Shown piece after piece: positions 52,060-59,772 of a stretch of DNA of 64,000 nt. The notes under the pieces were generated by a model that worked only from the letters and a program-made list of their open reading frames with translations, had not been told where the DNA came from and ran no database searches. Within the stretch, counting starts at the first letter, position 1. Every line of letters begins with the position of its first letter. Source of the stretch: Actinoplanes sp. TBRC 11911 (GTDB lineage Bacteria > Actinomycetota > Actinomycetes > Mycobacteriales > Micromonosporaceae); the NCBI RefSeq assembly GCF_012933445.1, contig NZ_JABBNC010000011.1, positions 179,675 to 243,674 on the forward strand, given 5' to 3'. Both the position numbers and the translations under genes were made by a program.

Positions 52060-52396
52060 TCCGTATGGCGGACTCGTTCCCATTTGGTGAACATCGCTTC
52101 CGCATCGTGGACTTTTTGCGAACCTTGATGCTTGCGCCCATATGCGAGCCATAAACTCTCCAAGGTTCACATCTGACGTGGAAAACCTGCCGCACGAAAG
52201 CCGCTTTACGGGGCAAAAGTTACTCCACAATGGACGGGCCTCTCACACTGCGGACGCTAGGTTCAGAATGTGGTCGCCGGTCTCAGTACGTGGCCGCGAG
52301 TCCCACAATATGAAAGCGTCGCGGACCACTCGCCCGGACCGATCGGCACGGCGGCCTTCCCCTTACCCACGATAACCTAAAATGTCGGATATGCGC
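52060..52396 (+). repeat. Dispersed element, copy 2
   Basis: Same order of parts as copy 1: motifs starting at 52060, 52078 and 52099; a partly decayed stem-loop with GAACCTTG (52120-52127) pairing CAAGGTTC (52161-52168); exactly 26 nt; AAAGCCGC at 52197-52204; TCCACAATGGA at 52224; further motifs at 52243, 52263, 52283 and 52301; and ATGTCGGATATGCGC at 52382-52396. The right stem arm and following bases are identical to copy 1 over CTCTCCAAGGTTCACAT. The gap runs on to 52476 without a gene. Confidence 0.8.
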
Positions 52397-52476
52397 CGGG
52401 GCGAACGTGCGCCCGTTGCTCATGGGTTATGCGGACAGCCAACCGCGGGAATGCTTCGGCGCGTGCCTAACCCGCC

Positions 52477-53334
52477 TCAGCGCAAGGACTTGAGCAGGGC
52501 GATGTCGGCCGCGTGGCCCTCGTGGTTCACCGACGGGGTCTCGACGATCACCGGGATGCCGGCGGTGGCCGGGTGGGCCAGCAGCTCGGCGAACGGGGCC
52601 GTGCCGATGCGGCCTGCGCCGATCGTCTCGTGGCGGTCGCGCGTGGACCCGCACCCGTCCTTCGAGTCGTTCGCGTGGATCAGCTGCAGGCGTCCCGGGC
52701 CGGCCGCGGCCACCAGGGCGTCCAGCGTCGACGCCATGCCGCCGGGGGAGGCCAGGTCGTGCCCGGCCGCCCACGCGTGGCAGGTGTCGAAGCAGACACC
52801 CATCCACGGGTGCTTTTCCACCGCTTCCAGGTACGCCTCGAGGTCCTGCACCTTCGACGCCAGGCTCCGGCCGCCGCCCGCACTGGGCTCGACCAGCAGT
52901 TTCGGCCCGCCGGCCGTGGCCGTCTCGTCGAGCAGCGGCAGCAACGACTCGCGTACCTGGTGAAGGGCCTTGTCGTCGTGTGCCGGATCGACCGAGCTGC
53001 CGGCGTGGAAGACCACCGCGGACGCCCCGATCGCGCGGCCCCGGGTCAGCGCGTGCGCCAGCACCTCGACGGACCGCGAAACCGTCAGCTCGGTCGGCGA
53101 GCCCAGGTTCACCAGCAGCGACGCGTGAATGTACGCGGGGAGGCCACGCTCCTGCACGCCGTCCCGGAACAGGGTGTCCTGCTTCGGGTCGCCCGGCGGC
53201 AACGCCCAGCCGCGCGAGTTCGACACGTAGATCTGCAGCGCCTCCGAGCCGGCCGCGTCGACGTACGGGAGGGCTGTCTTGGCCAGCCCGCCCGACGTCT
53301 TCGTATGGGATCCGATGCGGCGTTCTAGAAGCAC
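52477..53334 (-). CDS. nfo: Deoxyribonuclease IV (AP endonuclease, Nfo family)
   Basis: A 285-residue TIM-barrel AP endonuclease of base-excision repair. The metal ligands appear in order: IGSHTKTSGG, VVFHAGSS, LLVEPSAGGG, CFDTCHAWAAGHD, LIHANDSKDGCG, DRHETIGAGRIG and VETPS. It starts at GTG 53334, overlapping the pknL stop by 10 bp, so the two are coupled. Confidence 0.92.
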   Translation of the reverse strand: MLLERRIGSHTKTSGGLAKTALPYVDAAGSEALQIYVSNSRGWALPPGDPKQDTLFRDGVQERGLPAYIHASLLVNLGSPTELTVSRSVEVLAHALTRGRAIGASAVVFHAGSSVDPAHDDKALHQVRESLLPLLDETATAGGPKLLVEPSAGGGRSLASKVQDLEAYLEAVEKHPWMGVCFDTCHAWAAGHDLASPGGMASTLDALVAAAGPGRLQLIHANDSKDGCGSTRDRHETIGAGRIGTAPFAELLAHPATAGIPVIVETPSVNHEGHAADIALLKSLR

Positions 53335-55337
53335 TGGAGAAGGACCCCGCTCGCCGGGGCGACCGGCGTGTTCGGCGGCGGGTTCTGGGCCCGCACCAGA
53401 CCGTTCGGGTTCGGGCCGGCCTGGACCTGCAGGCCCATGCCCTGCAGCGTGGCCTGTGCCTGCGCGCACTGCTGGTTGGTGAGGTCGGGCACGACGATCT
53501 GCTGCGGGCCCTTGCTGACGTCGAGGGTGACCTCGTCGTCCTTGGACGCGCCGGTACCCGGTTTGGGGCTCTGCGCGAGCACCGTGTCGGCCGGCTGATC
53601 GCTGTCCTTGTACCGTTCCACCGCGGACAGGCCGAGCTGCTGCAGCGTCGAGCGGGCGTCGTTGACGTTCTGCCCGACCAGGTCCGGCACGCTGATCGGC
53701 GCCTTGCCCTGGCTGACCGTCACGGTCACCGTGTCGCCGCGCTTGAGCTGGGTCCCCGCCTTCGGGTCGCTGGAGATCACCGAACCCTCGGGGATGGTGT
53801 CGCTGTACTTCTTGGCCCCCTGCTTCATCTTCAGGTTGGCCTGTTCCAGCGCGCCCTGGGCGGCGCTCAGCTCGACGCCGGCGACGTCGGGCACCGGGAA
53901 GCGTTCCTTGCCCAGCGACAGGGTCAGGGTGAGCTCGCCGCCCTTGACCAGCCGCTCGCCCTCCTTCGGGTCCTGGGCGACCACGGTGTCCTTGGGGACG
54001 GTCTCGCTGTACTGCCCGTCGGCGTAGATCAGGTCGAAGCCGTTCTGCTGCGCGTACAGCTCGGCCTGTGCCTTGGTCATGTTCACCATCGGCGGGGCCT
54101 CGGTGTATCGCCCGAGCGTCACCCACCACGTCGTACCGAGGACGACCAGGACCATCACCGCGATCGCGGCGGTCAGGAAGATCTTGCGCCGGTCGCGGCC
54201 GGGTGGCGTCGCCCGGGTGGCGCCGCGCCCGTACTCCTGCGGGCCGCGGGGGCCGTCCTGCCCGGGCAGGCGAGCCCACGAAGGCCGGTTGCCGGTGGCC
54301 GGGATCATCGCGGTCGGGTCGGTACGCGGCAGCATCGTGGTGGCGTCGGTGCGCGGCAGCGTCGCGGTCGGGTCGGCCTGCGGCATCATGGTGGTCGCGT
54401 CGGAGGCGGCGTGCCGCGAGCCGGGGACCTGACGCAGCAACGCGGTCGCCACGGCGGCCGCGCCCAGGTCGTCGCGGACGGCCTGCACCTCGGCGAGCAG
54501 CGCGCCCGCGTCGGTGGGCCGGGCGCCGGGGTCACGGCGGGTGGCGCGGGCGACCAGCTCGTCCATCCGGGTCGGCAGGCCGGGCACGATGCTCGACGGG
54601 GCCGGCACGTCGTTGTCCACGTGCTCCCAGGCGACCCGCACCGGGTCGTCGCCGTCGAACGGCACCCGGCCGGTGAGCATCTCGAACAGCACGATGCCGG
54701 CCGAGTAGACGTCGGTGCGCGCGTCCGCGTGGCCGTCGGTGACGAGCTCGGGCGCGACGTACGCCACGGTGGCCATGAGCTGCCCGGAGTCGTCGACCGT
54801 GCTGGCCTCGACGGCGCGGGCCAGGCCGAAGTCGGCCACCTTGACCACGGCGTCGACCAGGTCGGTGGCGCCGCCGCTGGGGGCCTGCGCGACCAGCACG
54901 TTCTCCGGCTTGACGTCGCGGTGCACGAGGCCGGCCCGGTGCGCGGCGGCGATCGCGGCGAGCATCTGCTCGAGGATCGCGCACGCCTCGACCGGGTTGA
55001 GCCGGTGCCGCTCGGTGAGCACGTCGCGCAGGGTGTGGCCCTGCACGTACTCCATCACCAAATACGGCAGGCCCATGTGGCGGCCCTGGTCGTAGACCGC
55101 AACGATGTTCGGGTGGGTGAGCCGGGCGATCGTCTTGGCCTCGTCGGTGAACCGGTCGACGAAGTGGACATTCGTAGCCTGCGACGGGTGAATGATCTTC
55201 AGTGCGACGGTGCGCTCGAGTCGTTCGTCGGTGGCCGTGTAGACGGTCGCCATGCCACCACGGGCCACCCGACCGGTGATCCGGTAGCGGCCGTCAATCG
55301 TCGTGCCGATCAACGTGTCGGCGACTGTGGTGTCCAT
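53325..55337 (-). CDS. pknL: Serine/threonine protein kinase with PASTA domains (PknL-like)
   Basis: A 670-residue receptor kinase. The N-terminal kinase domain (about 15-275) has GRVARGGMATVY, VALKII, HRDVKPENVLV, DFGLARA and APELV. A Pro/Thr-rich juxtamembrane region with repeated ATTMLPRTDP-like phrases follows, then one membrane helix (about 395-415) and four extracellular PASTA repeats, which bind peptidoglycan fragments. ATG 55337 is chosen; upstream frame is non-coding. As in mycobacteria (PknL/Rv2175c), a small HTH protein is encoded close by. Confidence 0.93.
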   Translation of the reverse strand: MDTTVADTLIGTTIDGRYRITGRVARGGMATVYTATDERLERTVALKIIHPSQATNVHFVDRFTDEAKTIARLTHPNIVAVYDQGRHMGLPYLVMEYVQGHTLRDVLTERHRLNPVEACAILEQMLAAIAAAHRAGLVHRDVKPENVLVAQAPSGGATDLVDAVVKVADFGLARAVEASTVDDSGQLMATVAYVAPELVTDGHADARTDVYSAGIVLFEMLTGRVPFDGDDPVRVAWEHVDNDVPAPSSIVPGLPTRMDELVARATRRDPGARPTDAGALLAEVQAVRDDLGAAAVATALLRQVPGSRHAASDATTMMPQADPTATLPRTDATTMLPRTDPTAMIPATGNRPSWARLPGQDGPRGPQEYGRGATRATPPGRDRRKIFLTAAIAVMVLVVLGTTWWVTLGRYTEAPPMVNMTKAQAELYAQQNGFDLIYADGQYSETVPKDTVVAQDPKEGERLVKGGELTLTLSLGKERFPVPDVAGVELSAAQGALEQANLKMKQGAKKYSDTIPEGSVISSDPKAGTQLKRGDTVTVTVSQGKAPISVPDLVGQNVNDARSTLQQLGLSAVERYKDSDQPADTVLAQSPKPGTGASKDDEVTLDVSKGPQQIVVPDLTNQQCAQAQATLQGMGLQVQAGPNPNGLVRAQNPPPNTPVAPASGVLLQCF

Positions 55338-55460
55338 CGGCGTGAAGTGTATGTGTCTTTCTTTCCGGGGCAGACCAGGATGCCACAGCTGAGTCCAAAT
55401 GGGTACGCGCAGCGACCAGCGCCGTACTGTCCGTCCCACCCAGACGTAAGAAATCAGGAT

Positions 55461-56156
55461 TTAACGGTTATGGCGGCGATGCCGGGAGCGTGGGCTCTCG
55501 CTCGGCTTGCCGGAGTTGCTCGGATCGACCGCCGACTCGCTGGGTGCCGGCTGCGACGACCCGCCCGCCGACGGTCCGGCCGAGGTCGGGGTGGGAATGG
55601 GCACGGCCGGCGCGGTGGGCGTCGGGACCGGCACCTTCTCCCCGCAGGCACAATCCCGATTTGTCGTTTTTGTCTCCTTTTTCGCGATGACGGGCTTAGG
55701 CGCGGCCCGCCCGGGTGTGATTTCGGTCGGAGCCGGCACCCGTTCGACGGCCCCGATCGTGCTCGCCGGCCGCACCACCCGGCTCCGCGCCGGCCCCTGC
55801 CCCACCCGTGCGTCCGACGTCGTCGAAGCCGGCGGCGCCGGGGGCAGCGTCTCGGCCGCGGCCGGCCGCTCCGGGGTCACCGACCCCAGACCATTCACCA
55901 CTCCCAGGTACGCCGTCGCGGCTCCGGCCACCGTGAGCACGCCGAACACGCTCGCGGTCAACGCCCGCCGCGGACGCCGCACCGGCACCGCCGGCTGCTC
56001 GGTGAACGTGACCATCGAGATCCCGAACGTGCTCATCCCGGTACTGGTCACGTCCGGCCCGCCCGCCGGCGGCTCGACCGGCCGCCGCCCGAAGTCGTAC
56101 CGAAGCGACCGCCAGGCGCCGGCCACCTCCGTGCGGGCTTTCCGCAGCAGGCTCAT
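55461..56156 (-). CDS. Single-pass membrane protein with Pro/Ser-rich extracellular tail
   Basis: A 231-residue protein of unknown function. Residues 1-60 are basic and cytoplasmic, 63-85 form one hydrophobic helix (ALTASVFGVLTVAGAATAYLGVV), and the rest is Pro/Ala/Thr/Ser-rich with the pair CAC near 170. ATG 56156 has GGAGAAAG upstream. It lies between pknL and the divergent Rv2175c-like gene and could be a cell-envelope partner of the kinase; that is inference from position only. Confidence 0.72.
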   Translation of the reverse strand: MSLLRKARTEVAGAWRSLRYDFGRRPVEPPAGGPDVTSTGMSTFGISMVTFTEQPAVPVRRPRRALTASVFGVLTVAGAATAYLGVVNGLGSVTPERPAAAETLPPAPPASTTSDARVGQGPARSRVVRPASTIGAVERVPAPTEITPGRAAPKPVIAKKETKTTNRDCACGEKVPVPTPTAPAVPIPTPTSAGPSAGGSSQPAPSESAVDPSNSGKPSESPRSRHRRHNR

Positions 56157-56192
56157 CGGTTTCTTTCTCCAGTCTTCTGGCACGCTGTAGGG

Positions 56193-56543
56193 GTGAGCGA
56201 TTCCGTAACTGCCGGCCCGACCGAGTGGATCAACCTGCCGGACGTGTCCGAGAAGCTCGACGTCTCGATCAGCAAGGTGCACCAGATGGTCCGGGACGGC
56301 CACTTGCTGGCCGTCCGCCGGGACGGTGCGCTGCGTGTCCCCGCGGACCTGGTGGCCAACAGCACCGTGCTCAAGCACCTCCCCGGTGTCATCACCTTGC
56401 TGCGCGATGCCGGGTATAACGACGAAGAGGCCCTGCGGTGGCTCTACGAGTCGGACGCGGCACTGGGCGGGTGCGCGGCGCAGGCGCTGTGCGGCCCGCA
56501 GGCACGCGAGGTCAAGCGCCGCGCGCAGGCACTCGGTTTCTGA
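56193..56543 (+). CDS. Rv2175c-like winged helix-turn-helix protein (PknL partner)
   Basis: A 116-residue protein starting VSDSVTAGPTEWINLPDVSEKLDVSISKVHQMVRDGHLLAVRRDGALRVPADL, with a MerR-like helix-turn-helix, and ending in CGPQAREVKRRAQALGF. It matches mycobacterial Rv2175c, a DNA-binding protein phosphorylated by PknL. Threonines near the N-terminus (Thr6, Thr10) are plausible phosphosites by comparison. GTG 56193, divergent from the membrane protein gene. It leads into the two cyclase genes. Confidence 0.87.
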   Translation: MSDSVTAGPTEWINLPDVSEKLDVSISKVHQMVRDGHLLAVRRDGALRVPADLVANSTVLKHLPGVITLLRDAGYNDEEALRWLYESDAALGGCAAQALCGPQAREVKRRAQALGF

Positions 56544-56547
56544 CCGC

Positions 56548-56874
56548 GTGCGCCATCTGACCTACGCAGCGGTCCTGGCCGGCTGCCTGCTGGCGGCGAT
56601 CTGGCTGGAACCGGTGCTGAAGGTCAACGTCTTCCGCCGGTGGCGCCGTCTGATCCTGACGGTGGTACCGGTGGCGGTGATCTTCGCGCTCTGGGACGTG
56701 GGAGCGATCGCGGCCGGCCACTGGACGTTCGACCCCGCCCAGATCACCGGCGTCAAGCTGCCCGGCGGCCTGCCCCTGGACGAGGTGCTGTTCTTCCTGG
56801 TCGTCCCGATCTGCGCGATCCTGGGCTTCGAGGCGGTCCGGGCCGTCCTGAACCGCCCGGCCGGCGACGAATGA
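56548..56874 (+). CDS. crtYc: Lycopene cyclase domain protein, first subunit (CrtYc-like)
   Basis: A 108-residue protein with three hydrophobic helices and the domain motif LPGGLPLDEVLFFLVVP (PLDE) found in the heterodimeric bacterial carotenoid cyclases. Its partner gene overlaps the stop (ATGA). The pair forms beta or epsilon rings on lycopene or related carotenoids. The GTG is 4 bp past the preceding stop. No phytoene synthase or desaturase gene lies in the window. Confidence 0.82.
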   Translation: MRHLTYAAVLAGCLLAAIWLEPVLKVNVFRRWRRLILTVVPVAVIFALWDVGAIAAGHWTFDPAQITGVKLPGGLPLDEVLFFLVVPICAILGFEAVRAVLNRPAGDE

Positions 56875-57242
56875 CGTACACCGCGGCCGCCTTGCTGGGC
56901 GTCGCCGCGACCGCGTTCCTCGACCTGGTCGTGCTGCGCACCCGCCTGCTGACCAGGCTGGTCTTCTGGGCCACGTACCCGATCGTGCTGATCTTCCAGC
57001 TGATCTCGAACGGCATCCTCACCGGCCGCAAGATCGTCGTGTACGCCCCGGACGCCATCCTCGGCGTGCGCATCGTCCACGCCCCGGTCGAGGACCTGCT
57101 GTTCGGCTTCGCCCTGGTCCTGCTGACCCTCTCGCTCTGGGTCTTCTGGGGCCGCCGCGGCGTCCAGCGCACCCCGCGCGCGGGCGACGGCAGCATCGTG
57201 CTCCACAAACTCAAGAACAAATTCAAGAGCTGGATGTCGTAG
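56871..57242 (+). CDS. crtYd: Lycopene cyclase domain protein, second subunit (CrtYd-like)
   Basis: A 123-residue protein with three hydrophobic helices and the HAPVEDLLFGFALVL motif, equivalent to the PLDE/PxE motif of the first subunit. The ATG overlaps the crtYc stop. The C-terminus is basic (LHKLKNKFKSW). It ends at the long repeat-filled gap before the polyprenyl synthase gene, which runs toward it and could supply the isoprenoid precursor. Confidence 0.82.
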   Translation: MTYTAAALLGVAATAFLDLVVLRTRLLTRLVFWATYPIVLIFQLISNGILTGRKIVVYAPDAILGVRIVHAPVEDLLFGFALVLLTLSLWVFWGRRGVQRTPRAGDGSIVLHKLKNKFKSWMS

Positions 57243-57403
57243 CCGGGTGGGTGGTGCAGACCGCTGCTCCCGCCGAGGGCCGCGGCGGGCCGAGCTGGCC
57301 GCTGGCGCGTCCAAACCACTCACCCCACCCCGGCGACCTGCGTAAGTGGTCCCCCTCAACCCAACCCCAGCGAACCCCCGCGCGCCGACAGGGGAGCCTA
57401 GGT

Positions 57404-57595
57404 CGTCGGAAACAGCGCACCCTGCCCCAAAGCGGGCCGTGCGTGCGCCGCACATGCGATCCGGCCTTCGTCGGGAACAGCGCAGTCTCCCAAAGCGGGC
57501 CGAGCTTGCGCCGCACAAGCGGCCTCGCCTTCGTCGGGAACAGCGCAGTCTCCCAAAGCGGGCCGAGCTTGCTCCGCACAAGCGGCCTCGCGCAA
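57404..57595 (+). repeat. 63 bp tandem repeat, three units
   Basis: Units start CGTCGG at 57404, 57469 and 57532. Units two and three are almost identical (one or two changes); the first is diverged. The flanks carry a further related pair: GGGGAGCCTAGGTCGTCG (57391-57408) and GGGGGAGCTAGCAAGGTCGTCG-like sequence near 57628-57649. No gene is present from 57243 to here. Confidence 0.88.
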
Positions 57596-57767
57596 CCCCA
57601 ACCTCAGCTAGCTCCCTCGCGCCCGCCGGGGGAGCTAGCAAGGTCGTCGAGGACGGCGCAGTTCCCCACCCCTATCGTGCCGCGCTCGGGTTTCTGCCGG
57701 ATAAATGCGAATTTCCCGTACTTTTCCGTATTCTCTGCGGCACTGCTCAGGTGCTAAGCGGGGCCAA

Positions 57768-57905
57768 TTCGAGACCTTGGCGAGTTATGGCTCGTATGTG
57801 GGCGTAACTCTCCAAGGTCTCGAAATCGCGTGGCCGCCGACGCTCACAAAAGCCGCAAAGATTGACAAAGTGACTGTCCCCTTCGGACGGTGGTCCACAA
57901 TGTGG
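57768..57905 (+). repeat. Dispersed element, copy 3, with inverted loop
   Basis: A 20 bp stem (57768-57787 with 57805-57824, one mismatch) around a 17 nt loop, then exactly 26 nt from the G at 57822 to AAAGCCGC (57849-57856) and TCCACAATGTGG at 57894. Flanking parts run in the same direction as copies 1 and 2, but the loop TGGCTCGTATGTGGGCG is the reverse complement of the copy 2 loop with a few changes. An extra segment of about 18 bp precedes TCCAC. The terminal ATGTCGGATATGCGC box is absent. Confidence 0.8.
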
Positions 57906-57925
57906 GCACTCCCATCCGAATCGTG

Positions 57926-58433
57926 TAACTGTTCAGCTGGTTCCGTCGGCCGGGAGTCCCCGTGCGAGGCGGCGCTGCCCGGCCCGGGCAGGTCCCAGCT
58001 CCCCACAATGGGCGCCCCACCCGGGCGTGGGCAGTCGCGACGCCGGGGACGCTGTGGCTCCCCACACCGCGACTACCCCCACCCACGTGCGGGAAATCGC
58101 GACGCCGGGGACGCTACGGCTCCCCACACCGCGACCACCCCCACCCACGTGCGGGAAATCGCAACGCCGGGGACGCTACGGCTCCCCACACCGCGACCAC
58201 CCCCACCCACGTGCGGGAAATCGCGACGGCGGGAAGGCCGCGGCTCCCCACACCGCGGCAACCCGACCCACGTGTGGGAAGTCGCGACGGCGGGAAGGCT
58301 GCGGCTCCCCACCGCAGGTGTGGGCACCCGCCACGGCCGAAACGTCCCAGCTCCCCACAGCCACGGCCCTCAGGTCCGCCACGCAAGGCCAACGCATCGG
58401 AGGGTGAGCAGCGCGAGAACCAGCTGAACAGTT
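57926..58433. mobile_element. Possible non-autonomous mobile element with minisatellite interior
   Basis: AACTGTTCAGCTGGTTC at 57927-57943 has a perfect 17 bp inverse at 58417-58433, and the 10 bp CCGAATCGTG occurs as a direct repeat just outside (57916-57925 and 58434-58443). This is the layout of terminal inverted repeats plus target-site duplication. The 508 bp interior holds no credible gene, only the 62 bp array. It could instead be a structured noncoding element. Confidence 0.5.
57998..58375 (+). repeat. 62 bp tandem repeat, about six units
   Basis: Units begin GCTCCCCAC at 57998, 58057, 58119, 58181, 58243, 58304 and a shorter one at 58350. Central units are nearly identical and contain CCCACCCACGTGCGGGAAATC. 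Repeats are contiguous without unique spacers, so this is a minisatellite rather than CRISPR. Beyond 58443 to 58654 nothing is seen except a weak repeat GTGCGGTGGCCGCTG (58599-58647) just downstream of the polyprenyl synthase stop. Confidence 0.92.
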
Positions 58434-58654
58434 CCGAATCGTGAGACGACTGACCTGTGCGAGCGTCACGCAACGACTTCCCGGCGCGGCTCAGGGCGTC
58501 TAGGCATGAAATATGCTGACTTACTGGACATCAGGGTTCACGGCGGCCGTTGCCGGGCGGGCCGGGGCTGTTGCGTACTCGGCCGCTGGTGGCTTCTGTG
58601 TGCGGTGGCCGCTGGGGGTGGCTTTCTACGTGCGGTGGCCGCTGAGGGTGGCTT

Positions 58655-59722
58655 CTACGTGCGGCGGCGGGTGGCCGCGTCGGCCAAGGCGTGCAGGACG
58701 GTGCGGGGCTCTTCCTCGATGTCGGCGGCGGCCAGCGCGGACAGCGACGCGTCCATCAGCTCGGTGATGCGGCGCTCGGTGGCGTCCAGGGCGCCGCTCG
58801 TGCGGATCACCGCGCGGAGCCGCTCCACGCCCGCCGTGTTCAGGTCCTCGTTGCCCAGGCCGGCGTCCAGGACGGCGCGACCGGCCTCGTCGACGGCGTT
58901 GTACGCGGCCGCCACCAGGTACGTCCGCTTGCCCTCGCGCAGGTCGTCGCCGGCCGGCTTACCGGTCTTCGACGGGTCGCCGAAGACGCCCAGAATGTCG
59001 TCGCGCAGCTGGAACGCCTCGCCCAGCGGCAGGCCGAACGCCGAGTAGGCGGCCCGCACGCCGGGGGAGGCGCCGGCCATCGCGGCGCCCATCAGCAGCG
59101 GGCGCTCGACCGTGTACTTCGCGGCCTTGTACCGGGCCACCTTGCCGGCGCGCTCCACCGACGTGTCGGCGGTGGCCTGGGTGAGCATGTCCAGGTACTG
59201 ACCGGCGGCCACCTCGGTGCGCATCTCGTCGAAGACCGGCCGGGCGCGTTCGAGCTCCTCGGGCGTGCAGCCGGAGGTGTGCAGCAGCTCGTCGGACCAG
59301 ACCATGGCGAGGTCACCGAGCAGCAGCGCGGCGCTCTCGCCGAAGCCCGCCGGGCCGCCCCGCCAGCCCGCGTCCAGGTGCCGGCGCTCGAAGCGGCGGT
59401 GCACCGACGGCACCCCGCGGCGGGTGTCCGAGCGGTCCATCAGGTCGTCGTGGATCAGCGCGCTGGCCTGAACCAGCTCGAGCGCCGAGACGGCCGCGAC
59501 GAGATGGTCCGAGTCGGCGCCGCCGGCACCGCGGTAACCCCAATAGGCGAATGCGGGGCGTAGCCGCTTGCCGCCCCCGAGAACGAACTCGTCGAGCGCG
59601 TCCGACAGCTCGGCCAGAATCGGATCGATGCTGATCAGCCGGTCTCGCTGCTCGACCAGGAACGCGGCAAGGGCCTTGTCGACCCGGGGCCGTAGCCCGG
59701 CCGTCTCGACGGGGGAAGTCAC
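58655..59722 (-). CDS. idsA: Polyprenyl (geranylgeranyl-type) diphosphate synthase
   Basis: A 355-residue trans-prenyltransferase. The first Asp-rich motif IHDDLMDRSDTRRG and the second LRDDILGVFGD are intact, with GGGKRLRPAF near residue 50. Mycobacterial IdsA2 (Rv2173) has the same neighbours (MetF-like gene and the PknL region). The chain length cannot be fixed by eye. GTG 59722. It points toward the crtY pair and may make GGPP for carotenoids or menaquinone chains. Confidence 0.92.
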   Translation of the reverse strand: MTSPVETAGLRPRVDKALAAFLVEQRDRLISIDPILAELSDALDEFVLGGGKRLRPAFAYWGYRGAGGADSDHLVAAVSALELVQASALIHDDLMDRSDTRRGVPSVHRRFERRHLDAGWRGGPAGFGESAALLLGDLAMVWSDELLHTSGCTPEELERARPVFDEMRTEVAAGQYLDMLTQATADTSVERAGKVARYKAAKYTVERPLLMGAAMAGASPGVRAAYSAFGLPLGEAFQLRDDILGVFGDPSKTGKPAGDDLREGKRTYLVAAAYNAVDEAGRAVLDAGLGNEDLNTAGVERLRAVIRTSGALDATERRITELMDASLSALAAADIEEEPRTVLHALADAATRRRT

Positions 59723-59772
59723 GCTATGACGCTAGCCGACGTGCTCAGCAGCGCCGACGGTAGAGTCAGGGC

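Noticed and set aside
52382..52960. Rightward frame starting at the terminal box of element copy 2
   Set aside because: Most of it is antisense to nfo, with no ribosome site.
57998..58375. CRISPR array
   Set aside because: The repeats are 62 bp and contiguous without unique spacers, and there are no cas genes.
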